Part shown: piece by piece, positions 32,828 through 39,215 of the stretch
Layout of the letters: each line of letters opens with the position of its first letter
Numbering within the stretch: the first letter of the stretch is position 1
Virus record (IMG/VR): IMGVR_UViG_3300006810_000124
Span: 1-39,215 of that record
Reading direction: 5' to 3' (one strand)
DNA from: a virus
DNA: 39,215 nucleotides
Program-made: the position numbers and the translations under genes
Notes under the pieces: generated by a model
Seen by the model: the letters and a program-made list of their open reading frames with translations, nothing else
The model's database searches: none
What the model was told of the DNA's origin: nothing

Positions 32828-33032
32828 ATTTTTCTAATTCCTTTAATCTATATTCCTGTAACTTAGACACAACTCCGTTAGGTTTTTTAACTTCAACAAA
32901 CAAAACGTCATCCTTCTTGATAGCAACGAGGTCAGGTATACCATTCTTGTTGGTCTTGATTAGCTTAATCACATACCATCCATCGGCCTCAAGCTGGTCT
33001 ATTCTTTTCTTTTGTATCTGCTGTTCAGTCAC
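32796..33032 (-). CDS. VRR-NUC domain nuclease
   Basis: 78 aa, a complete minimal VRR-NUC (virus-type replication-repair nuclease) domain: GWYVIKL at 18-24, GIPDLVAI (31-38, metal-binding D34), DVLFVEVKKPNG (42-53, the E47-x-K49 pair), and SKLQEYRLKELEKYG (56-70, with Q59). These are Holliday-junction-resolving or structure-specific PD-(D/E)XK nucleases; phage copies are often this small. The start is GTG at 33032 with AAGG upstream, as no ATG is available. Confidence 0.85.
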   Translation of the reverse strand: MTEQQIQKKRIDQLEADGWYVIKLIKTNKNGIPDLVAIKKDDVLFVEVKKPNGVVSKLQEYRLKELEKYGIKTEIYRG

Positions 33033-33049
33033 CTTACAAACTTAACAAA

Positions 33050-33232
33050 TCATTTTTTTGCAAAAGATATAGGGTACATAGAAAGGTATGGCTCTACCTC
33101 TTTTAGCTTTGCAAATTTAATATACTTTCCATCAGTATCTAAAACTTTTACCATTGATACCACAATCTTAGGTTCATTGTCAATTATCTCGAATGAATAC
33201 CTTGTTACTTCTAAACTTCCTACTTTTCTCAT
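33050..33232 (-). CDS. Hypothetical small beta-rich protein
   Basis: 60 aa: MRKVGSLEVTRYSFEIIDNE, then PKIVVSMVKVLDTDGKYIKF and a basic end ISFAKK. It reads as four or five beta strands with charged turns. It overlaps the helicase stop by 4 nt and lies before the nuclease gene. No family recognised; a small nucleic-acid-binding or helicase partner would fit the position but is not shown. Confidence 0.6.
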   Translation of the reverse strand: MRKVGSLEVTRYSFEIIDNEPKIVVSMVKVLDTDGKYIKFAKLKEVEPYLSMYPISFAKK

Positions 33233-34461
33233 AATGATAATAAATCTTTTTTAAAGTGTCTTACTGTATAATCTTTCTTCTTACATACGGCCCTGTATAT
33301 CTTATCCTCTATTCCGTTCTCAGAGAATATCCAATACACTTTGTTGTGCGCCCTGTCTTTTGTTGTCATCCTGTCTCTACTCTGCCAATAGCTTGTAGCT
33401 GAGAAGTCTATATTATAATAGACAATGTAATCAGCATTGCGAAGGCTGATGCCTTCACGTCCGCTAACAATCTGAAGCGCTATAGCTTTGCAGTCTGTGT
33501 TATTGAAGTCGTCAAGTTCTGTGACAACATCCTCCCCAAAGACTTCCTTGATTGCGTTTAGCTCTTCCTTAAACTTATAAAATATTCCTATTTTCTTACC
33601 TTCAAAAGTAGAGTATATAAACTCAGCCTTGCTTTTGTCAAACACCATTGAGTTTCCGCTCTCAAACTTCACAGTACCGGAGTACATCTGATGAAGCTTT
33701 TGCATAAGCTTTACCTGTGTATCCGCAAGCACAACTTCCTCATTGCCCTCAAGCACAAATGTTTTCTTCAGCCTGTTGCACATGGAGTATGTTACAGGAT
33801 TCATGCGCACTCTCATAATCTCCTCCTTTATGCTTGACTTAAAGCCTGCCTCTTTCTGTGAGTATGATATGGTGTACTTCTGCATCACCTGTATTATACT
33901 GTCACGTCCTTTTGAGTAGTCATTGGTCATGAATCCGTTTATCCTTCTTGTAGTCACACGGACATGGTCATCTGCAAATCTGTAGAAGTTTTTGTACTCA
34001 GCAAACGGATTGGTTGGTATACCATACACCTGATGATACATCTGACTGTATGATTCAGGAGTAGGAGTTCCCGATAAGAGAACTACATATGGTCTCCTAA
34101 CACTCACAATCTCCTTGACTTGCTTAGCCCTCTTGCTTGGTTTTGGAAACGCACCCATTGAGTGAGCCTCATCACAAACAATAAAGTCAACACCAACAGT
34201 ATCAATCTTGTGAAGACTCTCATAGTTTATAACTATAATCTCAAAGCCTGGTGATAGCATATCGTAATCACTTTCAATACTGCTTATGGCTTTCTTCTTG
34301 GTTATGAACAGCATCTTTTTTACGCCAAGCTTTTGTGCAATACCCATGGCTGTAAGCGTTTTGCCTGTCCTAACTTCCATGGATAGATATAGGAATTTAT
34401 ACTGACGTATAACTTCAGTTCCCTTGTCTATTATGTCCTTCTGATAATCTCTAAATGTCAT
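33229..34461 (-). CDS. SF2 DNA helicase, SNF2-like
   Basis: 410 aa with the full superfamily 2 motif set: Q-like N-terminal RDYQKDII; Walker A MEVRTGKTLTAMG (28-40); motif Ia MLFITKKKAI; motif II DEAH (97-100); motif III LLSGTPTP (129-135); motif V QIVSGREGISLRNADYIVYYN; motif VI YWQSRDRMTTKDR (about residues 356-368). The SWQSRDR-type motif VI and overall length match the phage SNF2-like helicases that work with replication or recombination. It overlaps both neighbours by 4 to 11 nt. Confidence 0.88.
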   Translation of the reverse strand: MTFRDYQKDIIDKGTEVIRQYKFLYLSMEVRTGKTLTAMGIAQKLGVKKMLFITKKKAISSIESDYDMLSPGFEIIVINYESLHKIDTVGVDFIVCDEAHSMGAFPKPSKRAKQVKEIVSVRRPYVVLLSGTPTPESYSQMYHQVYGIPTNPFAEYKNFYRFADDHVRVTTRRINGFMTNDYSKGRDSIIQVMQKYTISYSQKEAGFKSSIKEEIMRVRMNPVTYSMCNRLKKTFVLEGNEEVVLADTQVKLMQKLHQMYSGTVKFESGNSMVFDKSKAEFIYSTFEGKKIGIFYKFKEELNAIKEVFGEDVVTELDDFNNTDCKAIALQIVSGREGISLRNADYIVYYNIDFSATSYWQSRDRMTTKDRAHNKVYWIFSENGIEDKIYRAVCKKKDYTVRHFKKDLLSL

Positions 34462-34684
34462 CTATAATCTCCTTTATTCTTATGCATTTCTCGTAATCTT
34501 CCTCCTCTTCAAAGTATTCAAGCATACCCAATAGGTCTTCCTTCCTTGGCTCAGCAAATGGATTGTGAGCAATGAAAGGCATTGTGGTTGCAAGTATGTC
34601 CTCTACAGGTATCTTGTTTACTATAACATCATATGAATTTAGCATAGCAAACTGTATATTGTTTTCAAAAAACTCTTCATTCAT
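34451..34684 (-). CDS. Small acidic hypothetical protein
   Basis: 77 aa, starting MNEEFFENNIQFAMLNSYDV. The first 45 residues look like helices with IVNKIPVEDILATTMPFI; the C-terminal part (EDLLGMLEYFEEEEDYEKCIRIKEII) resembles a UVR-type helical hairpin, in which E-x-x-L...Y-E-x-C/A-x-x-I/L-R-x-x-I is the usual pattern. That motif often mediates protein contacts in repair and protease systems. It overlaps the previous gene by 8 nt and the helicase by 11 nt. The UVR comparison is by eye only. Confidence 0.65.
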   Translation of the reverse strand: MNEEFFENNIQFAMLNSYDVIVNKIPVEDILATTMPFIAHNPFAEPRKEDLLGMLEYFEEEEDYEKCIRIKEIIDDI

Positions 34685-34973
34685 ATCTCTTTCTTATCTT
34701 TTTATAAACTTCAGGTAACGCAAACTGAGCTTCAGCCTGCGTTTTATATTCAATATCACCAAGAAACTCTTGGCTTGTATGTCTTACTCCATCAATGTAC
34801 TTATAGTCCTTACCTTCTGTTGTTATTCCACCCTTACGGATAGCTATCCTACAGAACTTTGCTATTGTAGGGACTATATATACCTGCCAATCATTATCAA
34901 TACACCACTTCAGGTCAGAATAAAAACTCTTCGTTGGCTTCAACGGGCTCACTAACTTTTTCTTTCTTCCCAT
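34677..34973 (-). CDS. Hypothetical protein overlapping primase gene
   Basis: 98 aa, starting MGRKKKLVSPLKPTKSFYSD. After a basic head it contains LKWCIDNDWQVYIVPTIAKF, CRIAIRKGGITTEGKDY and a C-terminal TQAEAQFALPEVYKKIRKRY. Beta-alpha-beta content with Trp/Tyr-rich strands. It starts inside the end of the primase gene (59-nt overlap); this is the only ATG that includes the folded part. No family recognised. Confidence 0.65.
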   Translation of the reverse strand: MGRKKKLVSPLKPTKSFYSDLKWCIDNDWQVYIVPTIAKFCRIAIRKGGITTEGKDYKYIDGVRHTSQEFLGDIEYKTQAEAQFALPEVYKKIRKRYE

Positions 34974-37362
34974 TTTTGTCTATCATTTTAATCCATTTAC
35001 CTTGCATGTCTCGGCCCTGAATAGGCTCACCGCCTGTTCTAAATATAGCGTAAGATGTAATCCATTTGTAGAACCTTGTTCTTGATATGGTCATCTTGGC
35101 TTTAGGAGCATAATCAGGATTGTCTGTAATGAAGTCATTGTATAAATCATTCAGATAAATCTGAGTGTTCTTGACAAGCTTATCCGTTACAGGGTTGCCA
35201 TCAATAAGACCGCACCATTCAATGAAGTCGTGTGATGTTTCTGCCGACAGCTTTCTAATCTTGAGGTTAACAAATGAACTCTTAATCAGTCCTTGCTCAA
35301 GGTAAAGCTGTAAGTTAGACACCATGTAGTTGTCAAATCTACACCACTCTTCCTCATCCCAATCAGAAAACAATAGCCTTCCAAACTCTTGGAGAGGTGT
35401 GTGGTCTTTGCTATAGTGTTGCTTCAGTTCAAGCTCCCATTTCCTACGCTCAAACGAGTTGCCTTTACCCTTGATAGCATAGTTAGTTGTAATTATTATC
35501 TTTGGAGATTTGCTAAACGGTATCTTGATTGCGTCCTTGTTCTTCTTCTCAAGCGCAAGACCTTCTGTTACAACAGAGAACAACCTCTCAAAGTCAAAGT
35601 GTTTCTTCACGTCATCAAAGCAAAGCGTCTGCGTGTCCGCTGATACTAACTGATATGCAAAAGACCTCTCAAAGTTGAAAGACTTTCCGTCAATAGTAAC
35701 AAGCTTCTTCATTTGAGATATAGCGTTAACAAGTATCCCCTTACCTGTTCCTCCCTGTGGGTCATCACTGATAACCTCATCATTAAGTATAACGGCAGGA
35801 CAGTAAGACAAGTTCTTGTGGCCTTGTAGTAGATACCCTATAGTACTTTCCATAGACCTAACTCTTGAATCTTCTGAGCCTGATATGTTTGATATGAACT
35901 TCTTGAAATCACAATCTGTGACCTCACATCTATCGAAGTCCCTGTCAATCACCTGGTCTTTCCAAACAAATCCATCAAGGTCAACGTAATCTATAACCTC
36001 TACCTTTTTCTTGGTGACTTTTACCGCACAGTTTTTGTAATACAAATACGAAGAGTCTCTTTGGTCCTCAATAAAGTATACATCTACAGGCGCAAGCATA
36101 GACAGGAAGTCTTCCTTGAAGTATCTTGTCTTGTCTGCAAAGAAGTTGTATATCGAGAGGTCGTCAAGCTCCATTAAATACCCAAGAACAAAGTCCTTTA
36201 TCTCCTCTTCAGACGTGTGGTCGATAAGGTTGTTTGTTACACGAACAAATATAAAGTTCTTGCTACCCTCAGGAGAATACTTGTAGAATCCGTTATCCTC
36301 AAGGAACTCCTTGAACAGGATGTGAACCACATTGATTACACCCTTGTCTGATTTAGTCCAGAACTTTCGGCTCGACTCGTTCTCAATCTGATTGATTACA
36401 GAGTCAACAACAAACTCCTCTATGTTACCACTCTCAACAAGCTGGTGCTTAATCTCTTTCTTTGATACACCACGCTTAATCTTCTGCCGTATAGAAGTAA
36501 TCTTGTCCTCGTCTTCGTAATACTTAGAACCAAAGTTCTGTGTCTGTGAATATGCAGAGTCAATCGTCTGCTTAATCTCTTGCTGTGGAAAGTCACTTGA
36601 AGCAAACCTGTCCATAATGTACTGAGCCAAAGACTTATTTATTCCGTAGTCATTGAACGCAGCAGCGAGTATGTACACGTTGTTGTTTCTCTCTCCATCC
36701 ACAAGTCCGTACTTCTTAGTCCACCACTTCATAAGAATATCTACAACTTTATTCTCATCTGTGATTGGTATCGTTGGCCTTGAGGAGTACTTATCTACAG
36801 GCCTGTACTCGTGTTCCTCAATCTTATCCCATGTGATTGAGTTCTTGTTCACATAAATCAAAGGGTCGTATGATTCATAGCACACCCTGGATATATTCTT
36901 TGATGTGGTATCAAAATATTCAGAGCCGTAGTGTGTCTGAAGCGACTTGAAGTATGCCTTGTGATTGTCGTGGTCTTGTGGTATCTTGACAAGTACCTTC
37001 AATCCCAATCCTGAGGGTGAAACAAACACAGAGAATGTATATTTATTCTTTGATATCCTTTCCTTCTCCTCAATCATATCCTTCTTTGTCTTGTAACCAT
37101 CAAAGTCCAAGCATATAAGTCCGCTGTGCTCAAGTATAGATTCATCAGACCTCTTGCTAAACTTACCTGAGAAACAAATCGCAGGTAGATTCTGCTTTAG
37201 TTTGTTCCTAAACTCTTTATCTCTCTGTGAGCGTATCTCCTTTACAAGTTCTTTAGAAGAACCATTCTTTATCCTATCAAGTATGAAATCTATAGACCTG
37301 TAAAAAGGTGTAGATGTCTCTTTGATGTTGCGAAATATAGTAATCATGTTGCTTTTGTCCAT
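34915..37362 (-). CDS. Primase-helicase (BT4734/VirE-like N-terminus, SF3-type helicase C-terminus)
   Basis: 815 aa. Residues 60-170 form the primase core of the BT4734/VirE-N kind: AICFSGKF, then GLICLDFDGY with the metal-binding pair D86 and D88, and SPSGLGLKVLVKI (115-127). A PriCT-like helical part follows (about 205-275, GERNNNVYILAAAFNDYG). The C-terminal half is a superfamily 3-type helicase of the phage/plasmid primase class: Walker A DPQGGTGKG with K541, TLCFDDV as Walker B, KIIITTNY as the sensor motif and FERRKWELEL. It makes primers and unwinds DNA at the fork. The gene lies behind the AT-rich intergenic region at 37363-37548, and no other primase is visible here. Confidence 0.85.
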   Translation of the reverse strand: MDKSNMITIFRNIKETSTPFYRSIDFILDRIKNGSSKELVKEIRSQRDKEFRNKLKQNLPAICFSGKFSKRSDESILEHSGLICLDFDGYKTKKDMIEEKERISKNKYTFSVFVSPSGLGLKVLVKIPQDHDNHKAYFKSLQTHYGSEYFDTTSKNISRVCYESYDPLIYVNKNSITWDKIEEHEYRPVDKYSSRPTIPITDENKVVDILMKWWTKKYGLVDGERNNNVYILAAAFNDYGINKSLAQYIMDRFASSDFPQQEIKQTIDSAYSQTQNFGSKYYEDEDKITSIRQKIKRGVSKKEIKHQLVESGNIEEFVVDSVINQIENESSRKFWTKSDKGVINVVHILFKEFLEDNGFYKYSPEGSKNFIFVRVTNNLIDHTSEEEIKDFVLGYLMELDDLSIYNFFADKTRYFKEDFLSMLAPVDVYFIEDQRDSSYLYYKNCAVKVTKKKVEVIDYVDLDGFVWKDQVIDRDFDRCEVTDCDFKKFISNISGSEDSRVRSMESTIGYLLQGHKNLSYCPAVILNDEVISDDPQGGTGKGILVNAISQMKKLVTIDGKSFNFERSFAYQLVSADTQTLCFDDVKKHFDFERLFSVVTEGLALEKKNKDAIKIPFSKSPKIIITTNYAIKGKGNSFERRKWELELKQHYSKDHTPLQEFGRLLFSDWDEEEWCRFDNYMVSNLQLYLEQGLIKSSFVNLKIRKLSAETSHDFIEWCGLIDGNPVTDKLVKNTQIYLNDLYNDFITDNPDYAPKAKMTISRTRFYKWITSYAIFRTGGEPIQGRDMQGKWIKMIDKNGKKEKVSEPVEANEEFLF

Positions 37363-37510
37363 TCTAATGTTGATTTTATTTTGCTAACTCATTGATAATG
37401 AATAATCTATGTTAATATGTTGGTTTTTCCCCTTAGATATACAAAAAAAATAAATTAATAAACTAAAATATATATATATAAATAGGAAAGACAAAAATCA
37501 ACATAGATTA
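37363..37510. repeat. AT-rich intergenic region with inverted repeats
   Basis: Between the SSB-like terminator and the primase ATG. TAATCTATGTT (37403-37413) is an exact inverted copy of AACATAGATTA (37500-37510), and ATGTTGATTTT (37367-37377) of AAAATCAACAT (37494-37504), so one right-hand block matches two left-hand elements. Between them is an almost pure A/T stretch with (TA)n near 37470. It could be an origin with an unwinding element or the control region of the primase gene; I see no good TAnnTTTG box for the primase. Confidence 0.5.
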
Positions 37511-37541
37511 AAGAAAAAAAGGGGGCACATTACGTACCCCC
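37511..37541 (-). terminator. Rho-independent terminator after the SSB-like gene
   Basis: On the minus strand GGGGGTAC and GTGCCCCC form an 8-bp stem (one G-U pair) with loop GTAAT (37541-37521), followed by TTTTTTTCTT. On the plus strand the stem has an A-C mismatch, so it acts leftward. It lies 7 nt after the stop of the SSB-like gene and separates the recombination operon from the primase region. Confidence 0.9.
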
Positions 37542-37548
37542 ATCGAGA

Positions 37549-37827
37549 TTAGAAGGACAAAGGCAGGTCTTGTTCGACCTGATTGTTTTCTTTTGTATTG
37601 TTATTGCCTGTCTTCTTTGGCTCGAATGTATCGAGCTCGATATAAGTGTTACCTGATTGGGCTCTGTTTACATTTAGATTTACCCAGCCATTCTTAGCGT
37701 TGTTGTTAAGAAACTTTACAGCATCTTCTACTTTAACGCTGATATTACCAACCACCCACTCAGGTGCGTTGTCTCTTCGCTTAAAGACAAATCCATCAGC
37801 GAAAACCTTTTGTGTTTTATTAGACAT
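37549..37827 (-). CDS. SSB-like protein with acidic C-terminal tail
   Basis: 92 aa from ATG 37827 (MSNKTQKVFADGFVFKRRDN); an upstream in-frame ATG would lie inside the previous gene. Strands with aromatic and basic residues (FVFKRRDNAPEWVVGNISV, GWVNLNVNRAQSGNTYIEL) resemble a small OB-like fold. The tail after residue 75 is disordered, Asn/Lys-rich and ends EQDLPLSF, very like the DxPF tips by which single-strand binding proteins recruit partners. It stands with a recombinase and an exonuclease, the usual company of an SSB. Size is smaller than typical SSBs. Confidence 0.6.
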   Translation of the reverse strand: MSNKTQKVFADGFVFKRRDNAPEWVVGNISVKVEDAVKFLNNNAKNGWVNLNVNRAQSGNTYIELDTFEPKKTGNNNTKENNQVEQDLPLSF

Positions 37828-37990
37828 AATGATTATATTTAGAATTAATGTTAACATTTTGATGAATAAAGTCTATGGTGTTAATCATAAACTCATCATA
37901 TTCATCAGGCGAATTTACGTATTTCGGTATAGAAATCCAAAAACGCTCCTCTTTTTGTTTCTTCTGAAACAAGTTTTTAAAGTACTTCAT
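37820..37990 (-). CDS. Small hypothetical protein
   Basis: 56 aa from ATG 37990 (MKYFKNLFQKKQKEERFWIS). A basic helical head, then IPKYVNSPDEYDEFMINTIDFIHQNVNI. It overlaps the exonuclease stop by 14 nt and the SSB-like start by 8 nt, so its translation is coupled to both. No family recognised. Confidence 0.6.
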   Translation of the reverse strand: MKYFKNLFQKKQKEERFWISIPKYVNSPDEYDEFMINTIDFIHQNVNINSKYNHYV

Positions 37991-38696
37991 ATTTAAAATA
38001 ATTAGTAATGTCCTCCTGACTCCCAGGTGCAAAGAACGTGTTGTATACTTTAAGGGCTCTTGTTACTTTATCCTTTCCACTTTGGACAAAGTCTTCAGAT
38101 GATTCAAATATACCCATGTTCAGTGTGGTCTTATCAATAACCAAGAACATCATTGGCTTGCCAAAGATACACTTATATATATAAGCCTGAGAATCATAGT
38201 TGTACTTGTAACATGACCTACGAAAATCAGATAGCGAGCTCGTTGTTTTAAGGTCTACGATATACTCACTCGTGAGCACGTCTGCCTTTCCTTTCCACAT
38301 AACACCCCCAATCTCTGCGAGTCCAGGGATTTCATATTGGTTACCCTCATTGTATATGAGGTCGTAAAAGTGAAGGTTTGATTTCATGGTATCAACAAGC
38401 TGGTCAAGCCACTCCTTCTCTTTCTGAAGAAGCACAAGCTTATCAAGCCCCTTGTATGCCTTTGTGTTTCTGCTTGATGTGTCTATGAATTCAAAGTTAT
38501 CAAGCTTCTCGGGTTCAAGCATAGCCGTATGGAAATACCTACCCTCAATCATTGCCTTCGTTTCCTCTCCTGATTGTTGAAACTTCTTAGGGTTATGGAG
38601 AAGAGCACCCACGTCAGAGTTAGATAGATACTTTCTACCCAACTCTCCGTAGTAATGCTTATCGTCCTTAAGAAGTTCTATATCCTTTGCACTCAA
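37977..38696 (-). CDS. RecE-like PD-(D/E)XK exonuclease
   Basis: 239 aa. The motif order fits the RecE/YqaJ-like group (DUF3799-type): YLSNSDVGALLHNPKKF (23-39), EGRYFHTAML (51-60, catalytic-helix H55), EIPGLAEIGGVMWKGKADV (122-140, D139), IVDLKTT (146-152, D148-x-K150) and YDSQAYIYK (167-175, Q170). It degrades one strand of dsDNA ends to give 3' overhangs for annealing. Its ATG overlaps the upstream recombinase stop by 4 nt, so the two are expressed together as an annealing recombination pair. Confidence 0.85.
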   Translation of the reverse strand: MSAKDIELLKDDKHYYGELGRKYLSNSDVGALLHNPKKFQQSGEETKAMIEGRYFHTAMLEPEKLDNFEFIDTSSRNTKAYKGLDKLVLLQKEKEWLDQLVDTMKSNLHFYDLIYNEGNQYEIPGLAEIGGVMWKGKADVLTSEYIVDLKTTSSLSDFRRSCYKYNYDSQAYIYKCIFGKPMMFLVIDKTTLNMGIFESSEDFVQSGKDKVTRALKVYNTFFAPGSQEDITNYFKYEVL

Positions 38697-39205
38697 GATA
38701 TTGCGCTATTGATTTCCTTCTCAACATCTCTTGGTATCACATACTTTGTGCGCAATGCCTTCATTAGCTTTGTAGTACCCTGAGATTTATTGGATTGAAC
38801 ATAGGTGATTACCTTGTTCCAATTACCATCTCCAATAGCTAAGGATATCTTCTCAGGAAGCTCCTGTTTTTTGATTGCCATATCAACCTCATCAGCTGAC
38901 GCGATTGAGGCATCAACTCCAATACCTAAATACCCAAGAGCACGACCAAGAGCAGACGTGAATCCGTTCTCAAGGAAGCTTGTCTTGTTAATGTAGCTTG
39001 AGTTTCTGTCCTCCTGAGCATGAGCCTGGGCTCTAACAACTCCGTTATGGTCACAGATTGTTACCTTGAAGATACCACCCTCTGAGTCAACAGAGATTAC
39101 ATCCTCGTGGATTTGCCAATCCTCATACTTCTTGTTGGTTCTGAAATAAATCAGCCTCTCATTCACAGTTACATACTCTTTACCCTTAATGTTTATTGTC
39201 TTCAT
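38693..39205 (-). CDS. Rad52/ERF-like single-strand annealing protein
   Basis: 170 aa, complete. A beta-rich N-terminus (INIKGKEYVTVNERLIYFR; DVISVDSEGGIFKVTICD) is followed by the diagnostic helix-turn FLENGFTSALGRALGYLGIG (77-96) and ASIASADEV (99-107), which I associate with ERF/Rad52-superfamily phage recombinases. It binds ssDNA and pairs complementary strands; the RecE-like nuclease next door prepares the substrate. Only 10 bp of upstream sequence is present, so its promoter lies outside the window. Confidence 0.7.
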   Translation of the reverse strand: MKTINIKGKEYVTVNERLIYFRTNKKYEDWQIHEDVISVDSEGGIFKVTICDHNGVVRAQAHAQEDRNSSYINKTSFLENGFTSALGRALGYLGIGVDASIASADEVDMAIKKQELPEKISLAIGDGNWNKVITYVQSNKSQGTTKLMKALRTKYVIPRDVEKEINSAIS

Positions 39206-39215
39206 CTTCTATTAA

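Noticed and set aside
33037-33044. TAAGTTTG box upstream of the VRR-NUC gene
   Set aside because: It lies only 5 nt from the GTG start, incompatible with the spacing seen at other promoters, and the genes here look like one operon.
1-39215. Circular closure of the window as a complete phage genome
   Set aside because: Joining the ends puts TAA in frame directly before the first partial gene, and no terminal repeat is visible.
39206-39215. Possible promoter or gene end at the right edge
   Set aside because: Only 10 bases are available, too few to judge.

Overview
The window is a large piece (39,215 bp) of a tailed, podovirus-like dsDNA phage genome. It is AT-rich. Several genes are preceded by the Bacteroidota-type -7 promoter box TAnnTTTG, and starts are A-rich with few Shine-Dalgarno sequences, so the host is most likely a member of the Bacteroidota, for example a flavobacterium (inference). 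The window is not a closed genome: position 1 falls inside a gene, and joining the two ends would put a stop codon directly in front of that fragment. I see no integrase, DNA polymerase, RNA polymerase, tRNA or CRISPR array.

Positions 1-29577 are rightward late genes. They run from lysis (end of a probable peptidoglycan hydrolase, then a holin), through a coiled-coil protein, a C1q/TNF-like virion protein and a GroES-like co-chaperonin, to packaging and head genes (probable TerS, TerL, portal, scaffold, major capsid protein). Next come a conserved unknown, two neck/ring proteins, and a 1591-aa tail protein ending in a von Willebrand A (vWA) domain with two further tail genes behind it. The block ends with three internal virion (ejection) proteins, the last a 2759-aa polypeptide with an HEMGH zinc-protease motif. 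Order and motifs recall the crAss-like/Cellulophaga podovirus virion module, although the virion RNA polymerase of crAss-like phages is not in this window.

Positions 29578-39215 are leftward early genes. Read from the right end they are a Rad52/ERF-like annealing protein with a RecE-like exonuclease, a small protein and an SSB-like protein closed by a strong terminator. An AT-rich repeat-bearing intergenic region follows, then a primase-helicase, two small proteins, an SF2/SNF2-like helicase, a small protein, a VRR-NUC nuclease, an unknown protein, a stand-alone DnaA domain IV protein and a small Lys-rich protein. A promoter then starts a final leftward set: a small acidic protein, a calcineurin-like phosphoesterase, a dATP/dGTP-diphosphohydrolase-like protein and several tiny genes, two of them single-span membrane peptides. 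The two transcription blocks converge at about 29.57 kb on a hairpin overlapping the stop codon of the giant gene.

Regulation looks modular. Four rightward starts (466, 7103, 10600, 18811), a degenerate fifth (9760) and one leftward start (31640) lie 15-18 nt from a TAnnTTTG-type box, implying very short 5' leaders. Hairpin terminators follow the capsid gene and the gene after it. There is no stretch over 300 bp without a gene. The most interesting features are: (i) the apparent splitting of a tail muzzle/stabilisation protein by an insert carrying a vWA domain and a cysteine-containing protein; (ii) the two-lobed GroES-like protein; (iii) the free-standing DnaA domain IV; (iv) the nested mini-gene cassette.
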